A stretch of DNA of 64,000 nucleotides from contig NMRB01000004.1 in the NCBI GenBank assembly GCA_002633025.1, forward strand, positions 1,171,759-1,235,758, read 5' to 3'. Every line of letters begins with the position of its first letter. The first letter of the stretch is position 1. Below, in pieces: positions 1-15,671 of this stretch. Under the pieces are notes generated by a model that saw only the letters and a list, made by a program, of their open reading frames with translations, ran no database searches and was not told the origin of the DNA. The position numbers and the translations under genes were made by a program. This stretch comes from Notospermus geniculatus. Taxonomy: Eukaryota > Nemertea > Pilidiophora > Heteronemertea > Lineidae.

Positions 1-1437
1 GGATTCCGCGGCCCTATACCGCATTCCGCGTGTCAGCTAAATGCAGCTTAAGTCTATTGTAAAACCATCGAGAACAATAGATTTAAGGTGGACCTTAATG
101 TAGTTCTAAAATACGGCCCAAGCTTTTTCTGTTCCGAATTCTGGTCGTCGAGGATGATTTGTAGGCATGGCGAATGGCAAGGATGGTGTTAAACCGTGTA
201 CTTCTGGTGCGTGAGTTCAACATAAGAAAGATGGGAGAGTTAAATTTCTATAGAATTCGGTTTTAACAGTTTTAGTTTTACACCCGAGGCATATTTTCAA
301 AATGTTGCTACCCCTCGGTTGTGTTATGCACGCATGGAGGGTACATTATGAATGTTCAACTTCGCTTTTGAAGAATCTCGGTGTTTTACGATGAGGTCAT
401 AATAGTTTCCTCAAGTAATAGTATTTTAATGCAGAGTAAACACCGGTTTGAATCTGTGAATTATAATAGGAACAGATTTGAAAGGTTATGAATAATCTGT
501 TGGAGGGTATTGTTCGGTGTGAAGCGACCCTGGCCACAATAGAATGGCACGTGGCGCAACCGGGAAGGCGCGTGCGACATCGTAGATACCGTCCGCCACC
601 CCACGGCCCTGAACTTGTTGGCACCAAATAAAGGATTAGATTTTGAGTGGAGAAATCACCGTCGCAGATTCTGCAGGTGGATCTAAGACCTCGTGGACTA
701 GGAACAATAAGAACCCAGAGGGGCCAATTGGATGTTAATGGAAGGCGGTACTTTGGAAAATGATGATTATTTTGGCTGGTGTCCCGCGACCTGCGTGGGT
801 TAGCCGCCATGCCCTTATATGTGCATGGACCACCTTCTCCGTAGCTAAATGTAGACGCAAGCGTGGCTGTCGGTTGAGGTTGAGGTTTGTGGCCGACCCT
901 GGGATTTATACAATAGGAGCATACGTTTTGGATGGTGATAACTCGTGCTTTGTGAAAAATCAAGACACCCGGCGAGCGGTCAGACGCTTATGAATATTTT
1001 CGAAAGTTTCCCATGAAATTTTCGAGTCGTTTGGCCTTAACCTACTTAGCTATTTCTTCCACTTCGTGCTTTTGGACCCGATATCAGATCCCTTTGAAAG
1101 GTACTGGAAATTGAATCGGTTTATACTTCCTCACCTCAGAATACTTGGTCTTCAGCATCGATAACTCGTGTTTTCGCCATTGCCAACCATTCCGTGGCGA
1201 ATTAGCAGAAAAGAACGTTGTCCATTGAAACAGCGAAAAGTCGGTTTAAAATGCCTCGTGGACTACTTTTGATAGACGTTGGTATGATGCGGGCATCCTA
1301 AGCTAATCGGGTGTTCTTCATACTCGCTCCCTCAGTCCCCGTCCTTGGAGGAATTGTCAATGTAATTCCTCCAAGGTCCGCCACAGCGTACCAACGTGCG
1401 GTGACCAAAGGAGCGAACGTTAAGCTTCCTTTACATA
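1..1437. other. Left-edge spacer, no gene recognised
   Basis: Both strands are open for short stretches; the longest is a 188-codon minus-strand frame at 397-963. Its conceptual product is low in hydrophobic order and matches no family I know, with no splice or promoter context. I see no RNA gene here. Confidence 0.6.
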
Positions 1438-1539
1438 AGAAGTATACGGTATACGAAAACGCCGGTTAACAATGGCTTCACGGTCGTGAATCCTCAAGAA
1501 GCCTTTGTTAACCGGCGTTTTCGTATACCGTATACTTCT
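1438..1539. repeat. Foldback (hairpin) repeat
   Basis: A 34-base left arm (1438-1471) is matched perfectly in reverse complement at 1506-1539. With one mismatch the pairing extends inward to about 44 bases per arm and a loop of about 14 bases. The arm contains tatacgaaaacgccggt, closely resembling tatacgaaaacaccggt near 35131, so the two loci probably carry members of one foldback/MITE family. No convincing target-site duplication was seen. Confidence 0.8.
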
Positions 1540-3400
1540 ATGTATACGAAGCCTTAAGAACCCCCGATATTCTCAGGATGAACTCGAGTGAAAGTCCCTT
1601 CTATTTAATAGATCGGCATCACGTGGATTTTAATGACAAACTACGAATAGATCGATTCAAATGACGTGGTTTTTGTCAGTGTATCTTCCTCTTTCCGGAA
1701 ATTGGCTGTTGGGGTACAATATTGTACATAATCGAAAAAAGGCGACATGATGATCCAATGTTTCCGGAAATCTCGCCGGAATACTACAGTAAAGCGATCG
1801 CATTAATATACCAATCCAATCGCCGTCGGCTGGAATCGATCGGAACGTAGGGAATGCCTATCGATGATAGTAAAGTCAGATCGATTTTTTGGTTCTCTTT
1901 GACGTCATTCTTTGAGCGTGGCGCGTTTTCACTTTTTCGCTTCGATTTCCCAACTGCTTCCGGTGACCTTGGGGCGTCGATTTTCAAAACATCGGGCGGA
2001 AGCTGATAGTGCATAGTAGTATGTTGATATTTACCTGTGTCTCGCTTGTCACGCCCAGTTTGATTTTTTGTCAACTTCTTTATCGCAGGCTTTTAGTAAT
2101 TGGTCTATATTTCCTCTAGCAGTTTTCCAAATGTCTCATGTACTTTTCGCGATGGTGCAACCAACATGCTCTTGAAGTCGTACTTAAATTATTGTGAGGT
2201 TAGGTGTTCATCTCCACGGATGACTATAGTTGGCTGACGAAACCAAGTTGTAGATAATTATACTGACTTTCAATTACATGTACAGTGTTTCAGCTGCTGC
2301 TGCTGGTGCTGACACGCACTGGTCAAATTGATTTGCCAGGTATGAATCTTTCTCCAGTGGCCACATTCATGTCTTCAGGCTCCACGGTATCCAGCGTGGA
2401 CCATTTTTTGCATCATTTGGAGAATAATATAATGGAACTCTAGGCCTACACTGTGAATCTACGGCAGTGACTGCCAGTCAGTGCATGATGTCACGTCCGG
2501 CAGCTTGGCTTCGCTAGGCCTACATATGTGACGAATTCATTTCGTTTTAATGCCTAGTCCCAACTTCTCAATTGTGAAAACAAAGCCTCTGACTACAGGC
2601 TGCAATTGACCCTTTCCTTTCCTTTTGGAGACCCCAAGCTTCATGACGTCACGAGGTCCCAGGCCTATGTACATTGCATATTGTGTGAACAACTCGTTAA
2701 GAGTGCTTGACTATCGACAAACTCGGCTGATGACGTCATTGGTTGTAAAATCGATAATGGTACGGCAGTTTACAGCGACACAGCTGTGTGCAAGTTGGAT
2801 TTTCCAACAGACTTTACTCCTGGCCTCATGTAGGCCCTTGCAGTAAAAACGATGTAGATTTTATTAATCCACACGAAGAATTGTATTCCTAGCACCATCC
2901 ATTTCATACTGGTTCAACGCCCTCTCTAGTCAGCCAGTGGACAGACCATCAGGGCTTAATTTTGTCAAGGAAGGACTCCTTTGCTCCTGGGGTGACCAAT
3001 GGAAACAACCATAAGATGTTGCATTGCCAACTTGATCATTCAATTTGACAGAGGCTTTCCGCTGTTCATCATTATCGTCTCTAGCAGGTCAAGACCCTTG
3101 TCTCTTATTCCTTTACTTAGGAAAGAAAGAATGAATTCCGTGAGCTACTTATTGCTGATTAAACCATTAATAGCATATAAAAGACGTTGGCATCATATAC
3201 CTAAAATAAACTGATAGCAATGTTGGCACACCCAATGCCATCTTTTTTGGCTCAATGCTTCGTGTTAATTTCACAAATGATTTCAATCTTTCATTTTGTC
3301 CTCGGCGCTGATATGATAGCCATGAGCTGCCGTCGTCAGAGTCAGTTCGCTTAATCAAGAACTTTTCCTGTTGCAGATACAAGGTTCAATGTCGCGTAAA
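1540..3400. other. Spacer without recognisable features
   Basis: Only short chance reading frames are present, and I recognise no coding, RNA or mobile sequence. Several TGACGTCA-like motifs occur but without a promoter context. Confidence 0.5.
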
Positions 3401-3685
3401 GCTAGGAATCCACTGCTGATTTTCTGCTTTGCGACTTGAGTTGCAACCTGCTACCTGCGAATGAACACGCCGCAAAGATCTGATACCGGTCGCCGACCGA
3501 TTGCGGCTGAAATTGACCACATCTTCGCCAATGGTAGGAATTACGTCCAACGAGTCCACAACGGCGATCGAGTGCCCAGTCATGCCAGTTGCAACGCATC
3601 CCAGTTGCAAAGCAAGTCGCAACGCCCAGTTGCAAAGCAAGTCGAAACGCAAAATCAGCTTGAAAATCAATGGTGGATTCCTAGC
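3401..3685. repeat. Foldback repeat with internal 25-bp tandem units
   Basis: The ends gctaggaatccac (3401) and gtggattcctagc (to 3685) are reverse complements, and imperfect complementarity continues inward through the thymine-rich and TTGCAAC-containing segments. The right arm holds a 25-base unit beginning ccagttgcaaagcaag twice in tandem (3601-3625, 3626-3650), differing by one base. This looks like a non-autonomous foldback element. Short open frames across it are by-products of the repeat. Confidence 0.7.
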
Positions 3686-3719
3686 TTGAAGATCATATTG
3701 AATTAGTATTTCATGATTT

Positions 3720-3870
3720 ATTACGACTCGTGCCGTGCACGTCTCGTGGGTTCGATCCCCGGTCTGATCAGTCTATGTGATGGATACATTAGAACCTATA
3801 TTCTTGTGACGGCGCTGGTTTGCGGTTTCCTCCTATACTGTGTAATCTGAACTCACGATAGCTCTCGCGC
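3720..3870 (+). mobile_element. SINE-like remnant (tRNA-derived, B box only)
   Basis: The sequence gggttcgatccccgg (3748-3762) is a good RNA polymerase III B box with the T-arm inverted repeat of a tRNA. It is followed about 60 bases on by ggtttgcggtttcctcc, resembling the body of the SINE-like copy near 46.2 kb. No complete cloverleaf or A box can be drawn, so this is a degenerate tRNA-derived SINE rather than a tRNA gene. Confidence 0.45.
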
Positions 3871-5865
3871 AGCCCCACTATCCCACTCTTCCGGCGGATG
3901 CCACTTTTACAGCAACATGTTGTGTTTAGTAACTGTACTGTGATCTATGGCGTTGCCTTGGTAGATATTGAGTGTAAAACGTCTTGTCGTTTGATGGCCT
4001 GAACCCACCGACGCGTTTCGCGCCCCCGAACCTACTCTTGGGGGCAGGGCGTTGGAAAATATGATTTTATCGCCGACCCACTGGGTCCAGGGCGTGAAAA
4101 AAAACGCGGCAGTGGGTACAGGCTTATGCACCAATGGTGTCGTCTGTTACTGGACACGCTGCTGTATGCAATGAATGTTCTGCCACGTTTCTCGTCCTAT
4201 CTTAATTTCTTCGTTTGGGACAAAAACTTTTCAGTGAATTCGTATGAATATATAATATACACAAAATTTTGAGTATTTCTGGCAACTTGTAAAAATACGT
4301 CACTTCGTTGATTCTGAAGTTATTTTTGCCATTTCAACAGGAGTCATTGCTTTATCGCTAACATGGCGTCACCTTGGCTAATAATGATGTCTCTTTGATT
4401 TAAGTTTAGATAGCATATACATGGCCCAGCCGTGGATGAGCAAGTAAAAATGTCCCCAGTTATTGGACTGAACGCAAATGGTCACTGGTGGCGCCATCTA
4501 AGGACTGTAAATATTCATGTCTGTTTAACTCAAGATTCTAAAAGCAATCACAGGCGAGAGGCAGTGAAGAGGTATCTAGATCATACCCCATCTGATGCTG
4601 CCTTTAAGATTAAGAATTAATGATTGATGTGTCTCTCTCCATGATCGTCTCCAATTGTCAATCTTCACCGTATATTCATAATACATTACTGTGACAGGAC
4701 TCTATGGCCCATGCAATGAAAGTCCGCTTGTATTGTTCACTGAGAGAATAGATGGCCATAAAAACATGGTTCGAAAAAACCTAATGCAGCAGCAAACTCA
4801 GTATTGTAACTCGGACATGCATGCAGAGGACTACCATTCCTTTCACACTTGTGGTACAATTAGCAAAATTGCTTGCATTTTCTACCTATGTTTAGAAAGG
4901 GAACATAATGACCTTCTTTGTAATATTCCGGGCGTAGATGATGCAACCTATGGTCCTATAATAGAGTCTTCGTGAATGGGCTGGTGTAACGTTTTTGATT
5001 GTTCTCTATCTGTGAGAGTTCCCCTGCTATTGTCTGGAGGAATAAGCTGCGACATGCAGTAGGGACACGCAGAGAAACGTGTCTCTGTATTGTGCCATCA
5101 TTTTCAAAACAATAAGGGGAAACACTGACATACTGAAACACTGACAAATGTTACACTTGTGATGGTAAGCGCAAAACCTCAATCCCGCCAATTCTTGTTT
5201 TTATATTTGGGTCACCAAACATGGTTTCCAAGGAGAACATGCCGAATTTACCAAATTACAAAACAAAACAAGACAAAACATCTCAAAATAACCCTGAAAC
5301 ATTTTGGGCGCGCTTCCACCCTTCCCTCCAAACCAAAAACTTCCGCCGTGGCCAGTTCAGAGACTCCTAAAAAGGAGATGAAGAAATAATTCCTTCCCAA
5401 ATCCTAATGTCAATTTAAAAAAAACTGTGATAAACAATTAACAAATTCACACAGGAAATACTTTGCAAATATGGAAAATGGTCTCTGCTTAATGAGTACA
5501 TCACGTCCTTTAAACAATAAACAGATGACGAAGCCCCGTGTAAAATAGCAAAAATAATCAGAAACAAAATGTCCTTTAGAAATATTCTAATTAGCTCTTT
5601 GTATCCATGAATCCGTTTATGATATGTACGCCATAATCCAACTTTTCACAGCGCTGTACTATGACGTGAAAGGCCCCTCCCGTTTGCGCTCAATCTCAGT
5701 TTCTATTAGCGCCAGGCTTCTACATCATCACCGGGAACTCCCATCCTCGCTCAATACCTGGTTTCCCGGGCAAACGGCCTTGACAAATACGGTTGTACTC
5801 ATAGTAAACAGACGCGCACGTTGCAATGTTTTCCTTGTTATTCCTCGGCTAACTTCGTAAATCCC
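3871..5865. other. Spacer upstream of the EGR promoter
   Basis: There is no recognisable coding sequence; the frames of 60-95 codons look random. From about 5640 the base composition becomes richer in CpG and motifs as the EGR promoter region begins. Confidence 0.5.
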
Positions 5866-5872
5866 GAACCTG

Positions 5873-5893
5873 CCGGAAGTTTTCCATATAAGT
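5873..5893 (+). promoter_or_regulatory. Ets site plus near-consensus CArG box (SRE-like)
   Basis: CCGGAAGT (5873-5880) is an Ets core. It is followed three bases later by CCATATAAGT (5884-5893), which differs from the SRF CArG consensus CC(A/T)6GG at the penultimate base. The pairing repeats at 5943-5964 with a perfect CArG. Inferred serum response element of the EGR gene. Confidence 0.55.
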
Positions 5894-5942
5894 AAGAACT
5901 CGGAACCCGATTATTTATGTTACGAAAAGACCCGAGTCGTGT

Positions 5943-5964
5943 CGGAAGTGTTTTCCATATTTGG
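5943..5964 (+). promoter_or_regulatory. Serum response element: Ets site plus perfect CArG box
   Basis: CGGAAGTG (5943-5950) lies four bases upstream of CCATATTTGG (5955-5964), an exact CC(A/T)6GG. Adjacent Ets and SRF sites are the hallmark of ternary-complex-factor/SRF elements that drive growth-factor-induced EGR transcription in vertebrates. It lies about 440 bases upstream of the TATA box. Confidence 0.75.
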
Positions 5965-6038
5965 GCATGAGTTTGCTGCCGACAATGACGTATCGTTAGC
6001 ATCACAATAATGAGGAATTCAATAGTGCTAGTGGTGTC

Positions 6039-6051
6039 CCGAATAAGGAAG
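6039..6051 (+). promoter_or_regulatory. Weak CArG box overlapping an Ets core
   Basis: CCGAATAAGG (6039-6048) has one mismatch (G in the A/T tract) to the CArG consensus and runs into AGGAAGT, an Ets core. It counts mainly because it is the third such pairing in about 180 bases. Confidence 0.4.
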
Positions 6052-6287
6052 TTTTCGGAAACAACTTCGGGATTCGATTATGTATCTAGGTCAAATGCAT
6101 ATATCTCGTGAAGTAGACGGTACAATTTCCCGAAAGTTGGCATATACATCTAAAACGTCCTATTAAGATTGATTTAAGTGAAGTTTTGCCCAAAATCCGT
6201 GGAAATTCCCTAAAATTGTGCATTTTGTGGCAACTTCCGAAGATTGATATATTCGTGGATCGGTATTTATTTATTTACACGTCACAT

Positions 6288-6295
6288 TGACGTCA
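6288..6295 (+). promoter_or_regulatory. Perfect cAMP response element
   Basis: TGACGTCA at 6288-6295 is the palindromic CREB/ATF site. It sits about 100 bases upstream of the TATA box, a placement comparable to the CREs of vertebrate EGR1 promoters. Confidence 0.65.
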
Positions 6296-6323
6296 CTACT
6301 ACTAATCTCAATAGCTCGATTCT

Positions 6324-6330
6324 GATTGGT
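6324..6330 (-). promoter_or_regulatory. Inverted CCAAT box
   Basis: GATTGGT at 6324-6330 reads ACCAATC on the minus strand, a typical NF-Y site, about 70 bases upstream of the TATA box and between the CRE and the proximal CArG box. Confidence 0.5.
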
Positions 6331-6349
6331 TGGCAGAATACACTATCCT

Positions 6350-6359
6350 CCAAATAAGG
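6350..6359 (+). promoter_or_regulatory. Proximal perfect CArG box
   Basis: CCAAATAAGG is an exact CC(A/T)6GG SRF site about 40 bases upstream of the TATA box. With the distal elements it gives the EGR gene at least two perfect and two near-perfect CArG boxes. Confidence 0.7.
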
Positions 6360-6397
6360 TAAAGAAGCGTAAAACAGCCCATTGATAAAAATCCGCG

Positions 6398-6405
6398 TAT
6401 ATAAG
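6398..6405 (+). promoter_or_regulatory. TATA box of the EGR gene
   Basis: TATATAAG at 6398-6405 is followed by a GGGGCG stretch. Transcription would be expected to start near 6430, leaving about 150 bases of 5' UTR before the ATG at 6583. Confidence 0.65.
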
Positions 6406-6582
6406 GGGCGTCGTTCATTCATAAGCGTTCATATCACTATAACTCTCGGTAGTAGAACAGTCTCACCTCAAACATCGCCACGATAGCGGACTATACGGAC
6501 ATTTGTGTTCCTTTCTACTCCCACGCTAGTGTGTTCTTGTGTTATAATACGGAATATACGGTGAATATTAACAATTGCTAGT

Positions 6583-9694
<3,112 letters not shown>

Positions 9695-10758
9695 GAACTC
9701 TTGGACATTCTTTAGGAACTTTTAACAAATTGAAAACTGACTTTCGATCCCAAAACGTGTCATGGTGTTTGACCGGGTTGTGCATTTACCACAATGTGTG
9801 TCGTATTCGGATTGTCCATCTTGCCGAGAAATCACGTGGTCTCGACCGAGTCATGGTGATTTTCTCAGGCGGTTGAAGGCCAGTATGTGATAGCAATACT
9901 GCCGCCGAGGACTATAACCTACTCTCACCGGATAATGTCTTCACTACGTCGTGTGGTCACTACGTCATCGTCACATACTACGTCATGGGTCATGTGACGA
10001 TAAACATTTGCCATACTGCACCTAATGGACTAATTTACTCAATGAGAAAGAGACTTGTTGCAAATGATTGCCAGTTCTCGCCTGGGTTTTTCTCATGGTA
10101 GCAAGATACCAAAGACAATTGTTTCAAGGACTTGTACTGTGTTATAAATGCATGTGTTCGAAAGTGGCGGGAAAAATTTTTTGGTGCGGACTTCAGTGAC
10201 CATTGAAGTCTGATCTGAATCATTTACACTAAACTCAAATCAATGGTTTTGTTTCCTGACCCGGTGAAAGTCCAGTGCTAAAATTTAATATTGAAGTTAT
10301 ACATTTTCATCTTTATTTCTACCATGGGCATTATTTTCCCGCCATTTTTGCGTCTTAAAGTATCCGCTCCTGCTAGGAGCATCCCAGCGTTCGGCCATTC
10401 TGTTTTAACTGTTAAAAGTTACACCACGGGCCTTTGTGGCCACTCTTGCGGCTAGGTCCATGGCTTCACTTGTATTAGGAGGTAGGAAATCGTCCCCAGA
10501 ATATCACTTTAGCGAAAATTGATTGAAAATAGTTTCATTTTGGATGAACTTCTAAATTGTGGTGCAGATGCATTTTGGGCTCCTAAAAGTATATCCAGGT
10601 GTCAAAATATTATGTTGTTGCATGTGATCTTTTGAAATGACGAAAAACAAGATCAAATTGCCTTATCCTAGCTGGTTTAGGGTCGTGCTAAAATCCTCTG
10701 AGAAGCAACAGGTCAACACAATGTTCACTTCGTGAAAAATGATGGTTAGCAGAATAAA
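9695..10758 (+). other. Probable 3' UTR of the EGR gene
   Basis: The sequence after the stop codon is AT-rich and non-coding. The first AATAAA hexamer on this strand that I noticed is at 10753-10758, about 1.06 kb past the stop, a plausible poly(A) signal. Another, AATAAA near 11970, would give a longer message. Confidence 0.4.
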
Positions 10759-13700
10759 ACTCTTGCCTAAATAGATACTTTGTATAAGAAGGAAAGCATC
10801 TGATGATTTAGTGAAGATTATTTCGGTGTGTAATCCTTTTATTCTTGACGAATCGAAGGTACAGAAGTTTCAGTTTGGTATACATATCGTTAAAGTAGTG
10901 TAATCGGTTTAAACGTGATATGAAAAGCGCAGCTGCATGCATATTTTGCCAAGATGTCCGAGACAGCTGGACTGTCTGATTGGACAATGTTGCATGACGT
11001 CACTGGCAGGACACAGTGACGCAGCGCTCGTCTGGTAATGTTGTTTTCCATTTTTATAAAAAGCTGTTCATGATTGTTCATATACGCCTTATACAGTACA
11101 TCACGTTGTATTTAATACGCATTGATGGCTCGATGGCTTCGTCTCAATTAAGTTTATGTACCGGTGGTAATTACTGAAGTTTTAGTGAGACATATAGTTT
11201 CTTTTGGCTGTTTAAGGAGACTATAGAAAAAAAACAATTTCTTTTCCTTCAAGTAAAACTCGTCTGCTAGTTCAAAATTTTCCGAACGCTGTGTACACTT
11301 TGTACACATTATAGTTGTCAAAAGTCGTATTTTGATGTGCTGTTACAATATGATTGTTAATTTGGCCTTGGCGAAAAAAGACTAAAATTCTTTACATATC
11401 GAGTTCTTTATTTTTCTATTCTCCTCCAAAAAAATGATGCAATGCGCATGCGCTCAAGTTGGCTATTACGCGAGTCCATATTTCTTGAGACGACGGAACA
11501 CTTGTATCAGAAGTCCAATTTGTTTACTGGTTGCATTCAGAAGACGACTGGTTATGTAATGAGGTATATGCTATTTTCATGAACGAGTTTCTGGTATCTT
11601 TAGAGAAGATCCGGGTGTTTAACTCTGAAACAGTGAAAAATTGTGTATGAAACCATGCATTTGGATACAAAGTGGCTTGGATTTTGTCCCGATCTAGTGA
11701 TCCGTCGACTCATGACATTTTTTGTGATAATACTGTTATGGTTTTCTAACTCGAGTTGGAGACTGTTGATTAGTCAAAATCCGCACTCGTTAATTTAATT
11801 GATGTCACGTGGCCACGGCCGATTGACAGTTGAGCGGATATGCCATTTGTTTTAACTTCTCTATCACATCTTGTACATTCTGTGTATATTTTAAATATTT
11901 TAAGTACATTCGCGAAGCCAAAGGCTAAAAATGTGGGAGACTGTAAAGTGTAGTATTTGCTATTAATTTGCAATAAATATTTTTATCAGTTAAATGATAA
12001 AATATGGTGGATTTTTTCCTTTACAAGTGTTGTTCAGGTCAGCATTCTCAACTGTATGTTGCCACACCGTTCAAACCAGTCTAATTATGGATACGACTTA
12101 ATCTCGTGGATTGCATGCTATCACCTCGTGAGGATAAGCCAGAACGTGGATACTTGCCAGATAATGTCCTCTGTCCAAACATGCCCCACAACCCCAGGAC
12201 GATACACCCCCAGCCATCAATGACCCGCCTGAAACGCGTCCCCTGTTGAACGTTGACTAACTGAATTGTGAGAAATTAACCTCGGTAAAAAATTCAGTGA
12301 GAATCAACAAGTGTACGAAAGGTGTGATGTCTATCACCCGGTTAGGAACAGTGGCAATTTAACTATTACCCTCGTGAGATTTACCACAACGTTGGTAAAA
12401 ATGGTTCCTGCAACCAAGAATTGGGTAATATATTCTTGCTGCAACTAAAGGGCACTTCCTCGTACTTCATTCAACATCTGTGTTATATCAGGAATTCACA
12501 TTCCATCTGTTATTACCTTCAGTTGTCGCTCGTCATCCAAGTTGTTTTCTTTTCCTGGTGAAATATTCCAATCTTGTCACGGATGACCTTTTTGAATTGA
12601 ATTCTACCTGAAATTCATTGTTAAGTCAACAGGGCCTAGATGGTGGTGTCTTTGTTCGCATAATGCCCTTGGCTTTTGTGAGGAATATGGCCTAAAATGT
12701 TCAGGAGGACGAAGTGACATCCTCTTTTTGAGTTACATACACCAGTCAGTCATCGTCGTCTGCAATTTAAACGAGTCGCTGCAACATAAATTATCGGCGA
12801 TCTGAAAGACACATGGGTTGGGACGTTTGATTGCTTGGCTTGCTGCCCTTGACGAGGCCCCGATGTGAACCAGGCTTCACCAATATCGTGGACACTGTGA
12901 GTTCCACCCTTCTAAACACTTCTGGTCAATAATTTGGTCCAGAGGCCTTATTCAGCGAAATCGTGCTAACGTGATTCCGTATTGTTAATATTGACCATTC
13001 CTACTTCCATATTCCGCGTGATCATCTAGGCACTCCGGGGCGTAGGCACAGATAAGCCTAGCCGCCATTTTAATTTTTGATCCCGTACGTCAACGACAAA
13101 ATAATGAAAATGAAAGAACAGACGTGTTTTATGGCATCCTTTGATTACATGCTTGTAGATGCTAGTAAATGGCTTTTTAAGTTCCTGTTGAACAGCGAAT
13201 ATGTCGTCTGTTTGATTCTTGTCGGGTTTCATCCGCCATTTTGTTTTAGGAAATCAAGGCGTTGGGCCATATTAACCAAAACAATACATATTATTTTTAC
13301 CATATGATAAAATTTGCTAGTTAACATGTGAACGCATGTTAATAACTATTTGTTGACATCTGAGTGAGTGCTGCAAGATTTCGCGTGGGGGTGGTGTGGG
13401 TGCCCCACTCCATGGGTCTAATAGGATAGCAATTGGTTTATTTCATTATAACTATACGCAATGATGTGTGGGACGTACTGAACAAATGTACAGCAGTCTT
13501 GGTCATGGTTTAGGTGGAATAGAACACCATTGCAGACTCAATGTGGGCAAGTTACAGTGAATCATCATCTAGTACATTAATGTACAGGGCCATGTACAAG
13601 CGATTCATATTAACCCACTACTAATCAGAATGGTGAAGAAAAATAAAACACACATCGATATTCAAAACAATGCGCTGAACTTTTTGAAATTTAAGATATA

Positions 13701-15521
13701 ACCCATTATGATGAACAGCCAATACTATGGGACAGACTCCCTCATGTGAAGTCATGTTGACATGGTGCCGAAATTAACCAGTAGGCCTACGCCACATGAA
13801 AGCCTATGGTCTTTTTTTCTGGTCGGCTGGAGCCTGCCAATCCCCTCCCACTTTAAAAAAACATATTTCCCAACATGGGTAACCCCGCCCAATGCTGGCC
13901 TACTTCCATGTACATGTATTGATTTTGGCAGCTGTCAACATGACCTCTTAAACGCGATTTTACAGTATACTTCATTTTTCGACACGAAGTGTGAGAATTC
14001 CGTTGGACTCGCCCATCTAAACCTCTTCTTCTTCACATTTCTGTGTCTTGCCTAAAACGTTATGAGGTTTATAGTTCGGTGTCTAGAGTTCACTGAGGTC
14101 ATGTTTTAAGGACACGGAGACGTACCGATGTAATGTACTTTATCCTAAAACCAAGATTATTTGACCCGTCTGTTTGTCGTAACAGACAGATTACATGCGG
14201 ACTTGGTGTTTGGCTATGTCGGACGCTTATCTCAAATGGATTTTTCCGATGTCACCAACTCACAACCGCTGATATCGTCGTAGCTTTGGAATAAAAAATG
14301 GCCAACGAAGAGGACGAGTTACGTACTGCGAATCGATCTTTAACAACCTTTACCGTGAAGACGCTGCTCACGGATCGAGGCGACAGCGAATTCCCTCCCT
14401 GTGCTGGTATCACGTCTTTATGGGGTACCATCATGGAAGCTAAGTGTTAACGTTTGGACAAAACGACTATTTTGAGGTGCACATCCGCTCAACGAGAAAC
14501 ACAAGCACATGCAGCTGGTGGATGAATCATTGACCCACAGGCCCGATGGCGAGGACACCCCCGCAAGCCGTATGACATTTCGAAAATAAATAAAACCGTT
14601 GGCAGATAGAATCATAAACGGGGAAATCAGCTTATGGTGTATTTCTCTTCCAGAACGGTAAGTTCAACCGTGAAATACCGATTACCCGCCTTGAATTTGA
14701 TAAGAACATTTTGGCACCCAGAGAAAAAAAAGCCTGATGGATGCTACTCGCGTGAGGAAGACAACCACTGAGAAGTTGTGCTCATCAAGAGCGAGAAAAG
14801 ACGACGCAGGTTCCTTCAGGCTTCTGTAAGAATAATGAAGCGTCCGTAGGTGTAATGATTCATTCGTCGACACCAATTGGCCGAACTCCAGGTCCGGAAG
14901 ACAGGGTTACCCCTGCGGTTGACTGGGCCACGACCCGGGATTGTTATTAGGCCATGACACAGATTAGTCATCACAGGGACCAAGATCATTGTCTTACCGG
15001 CGACCGAGATTGACGGCCTGGGAGACGTCTTGTCTTCACATTGCCGGTGTAATGTTTATCACTGCCCCGTTTGCCAATGCCCTCCAACAACAAATTGACG
15101 GATACGCAACTTGATGAACATCTTTCTGTATTTGAGTGTCCGTCACACAATAAAGCGGGCACTGTCATACGGGAGGTATTCTCATATATTACACCTGGAT
15201 CTCAGCTGCTACTGGTCTATCATAACTTATTTCACCTTGATAGTTGCAGGAAAAGGACAGTGTATCTGTTACCACAACCTCCCAATCCTGTTCGTCTGTT
15301 GATGAATTCCGTAAGGTTGTGACATCAGACGAAAACGCTTGTAATATTTTACAGAAAAAAATAAAGTCATTTTAGTTACTGAAGTTTGTGTTAATCCATA
15401 TTTTGAGAAGCATACTTCGTATAGATGGTTGTGATCTTTAAATCTCAGGTACTGTATTTCGTCCATTCTTGTGACGACACTGTCTCGAGAACCCGATGGC
15501 CATAGCGGTTTAGTTCCTTCT
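10759..15521. other. Gene-poor spacer
   Basis: About 4.8 kb with no recognisable exon, RNA gene or transposon ends on either strand. Open frames are short (under 100 codons) and compositionally random. It might hold regulatory elements of the EGR gene, but nothing in the sequence alone marks them. Confidence 0.45.
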
Positions 15522-15671
15522 CAGGGGCGGATCCAGAATCATGGGAAAGAGGGGGCACAGCCACCACACATCGTGGAAAACCTCGGTCAAATTTTAACAT
15601 CTTTTCGAAATTTCCACAAAATAGAGGGGGCACGGGCCGGGTGTGCCCCCCCCCCCTTGGATCCGCGCCTG
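15522..15671. mobile_element. Short inverted-repeat MITE (hAT-like ends)
   Basis: The 14-base ends CAGGGGCGGATCCA (15522) and TGGATCCGCGCCTG (to 15671) are inverted repeats with one mismatch. Inside are G-rich and C-rich blocks (ggggggcac type) that pair with each other. The CAG...CTG termini are hAT-like. A related end sits at 53746-53780 next to the truncated SLC7 exon. Confidence 0.6.

Noticed and set aside
397-963. 188-codon open frame on the minus strand
   Set aside because: No domain, no family resemblance, no splice or promoter context; compositionally like chance translation of non-coding DNA.
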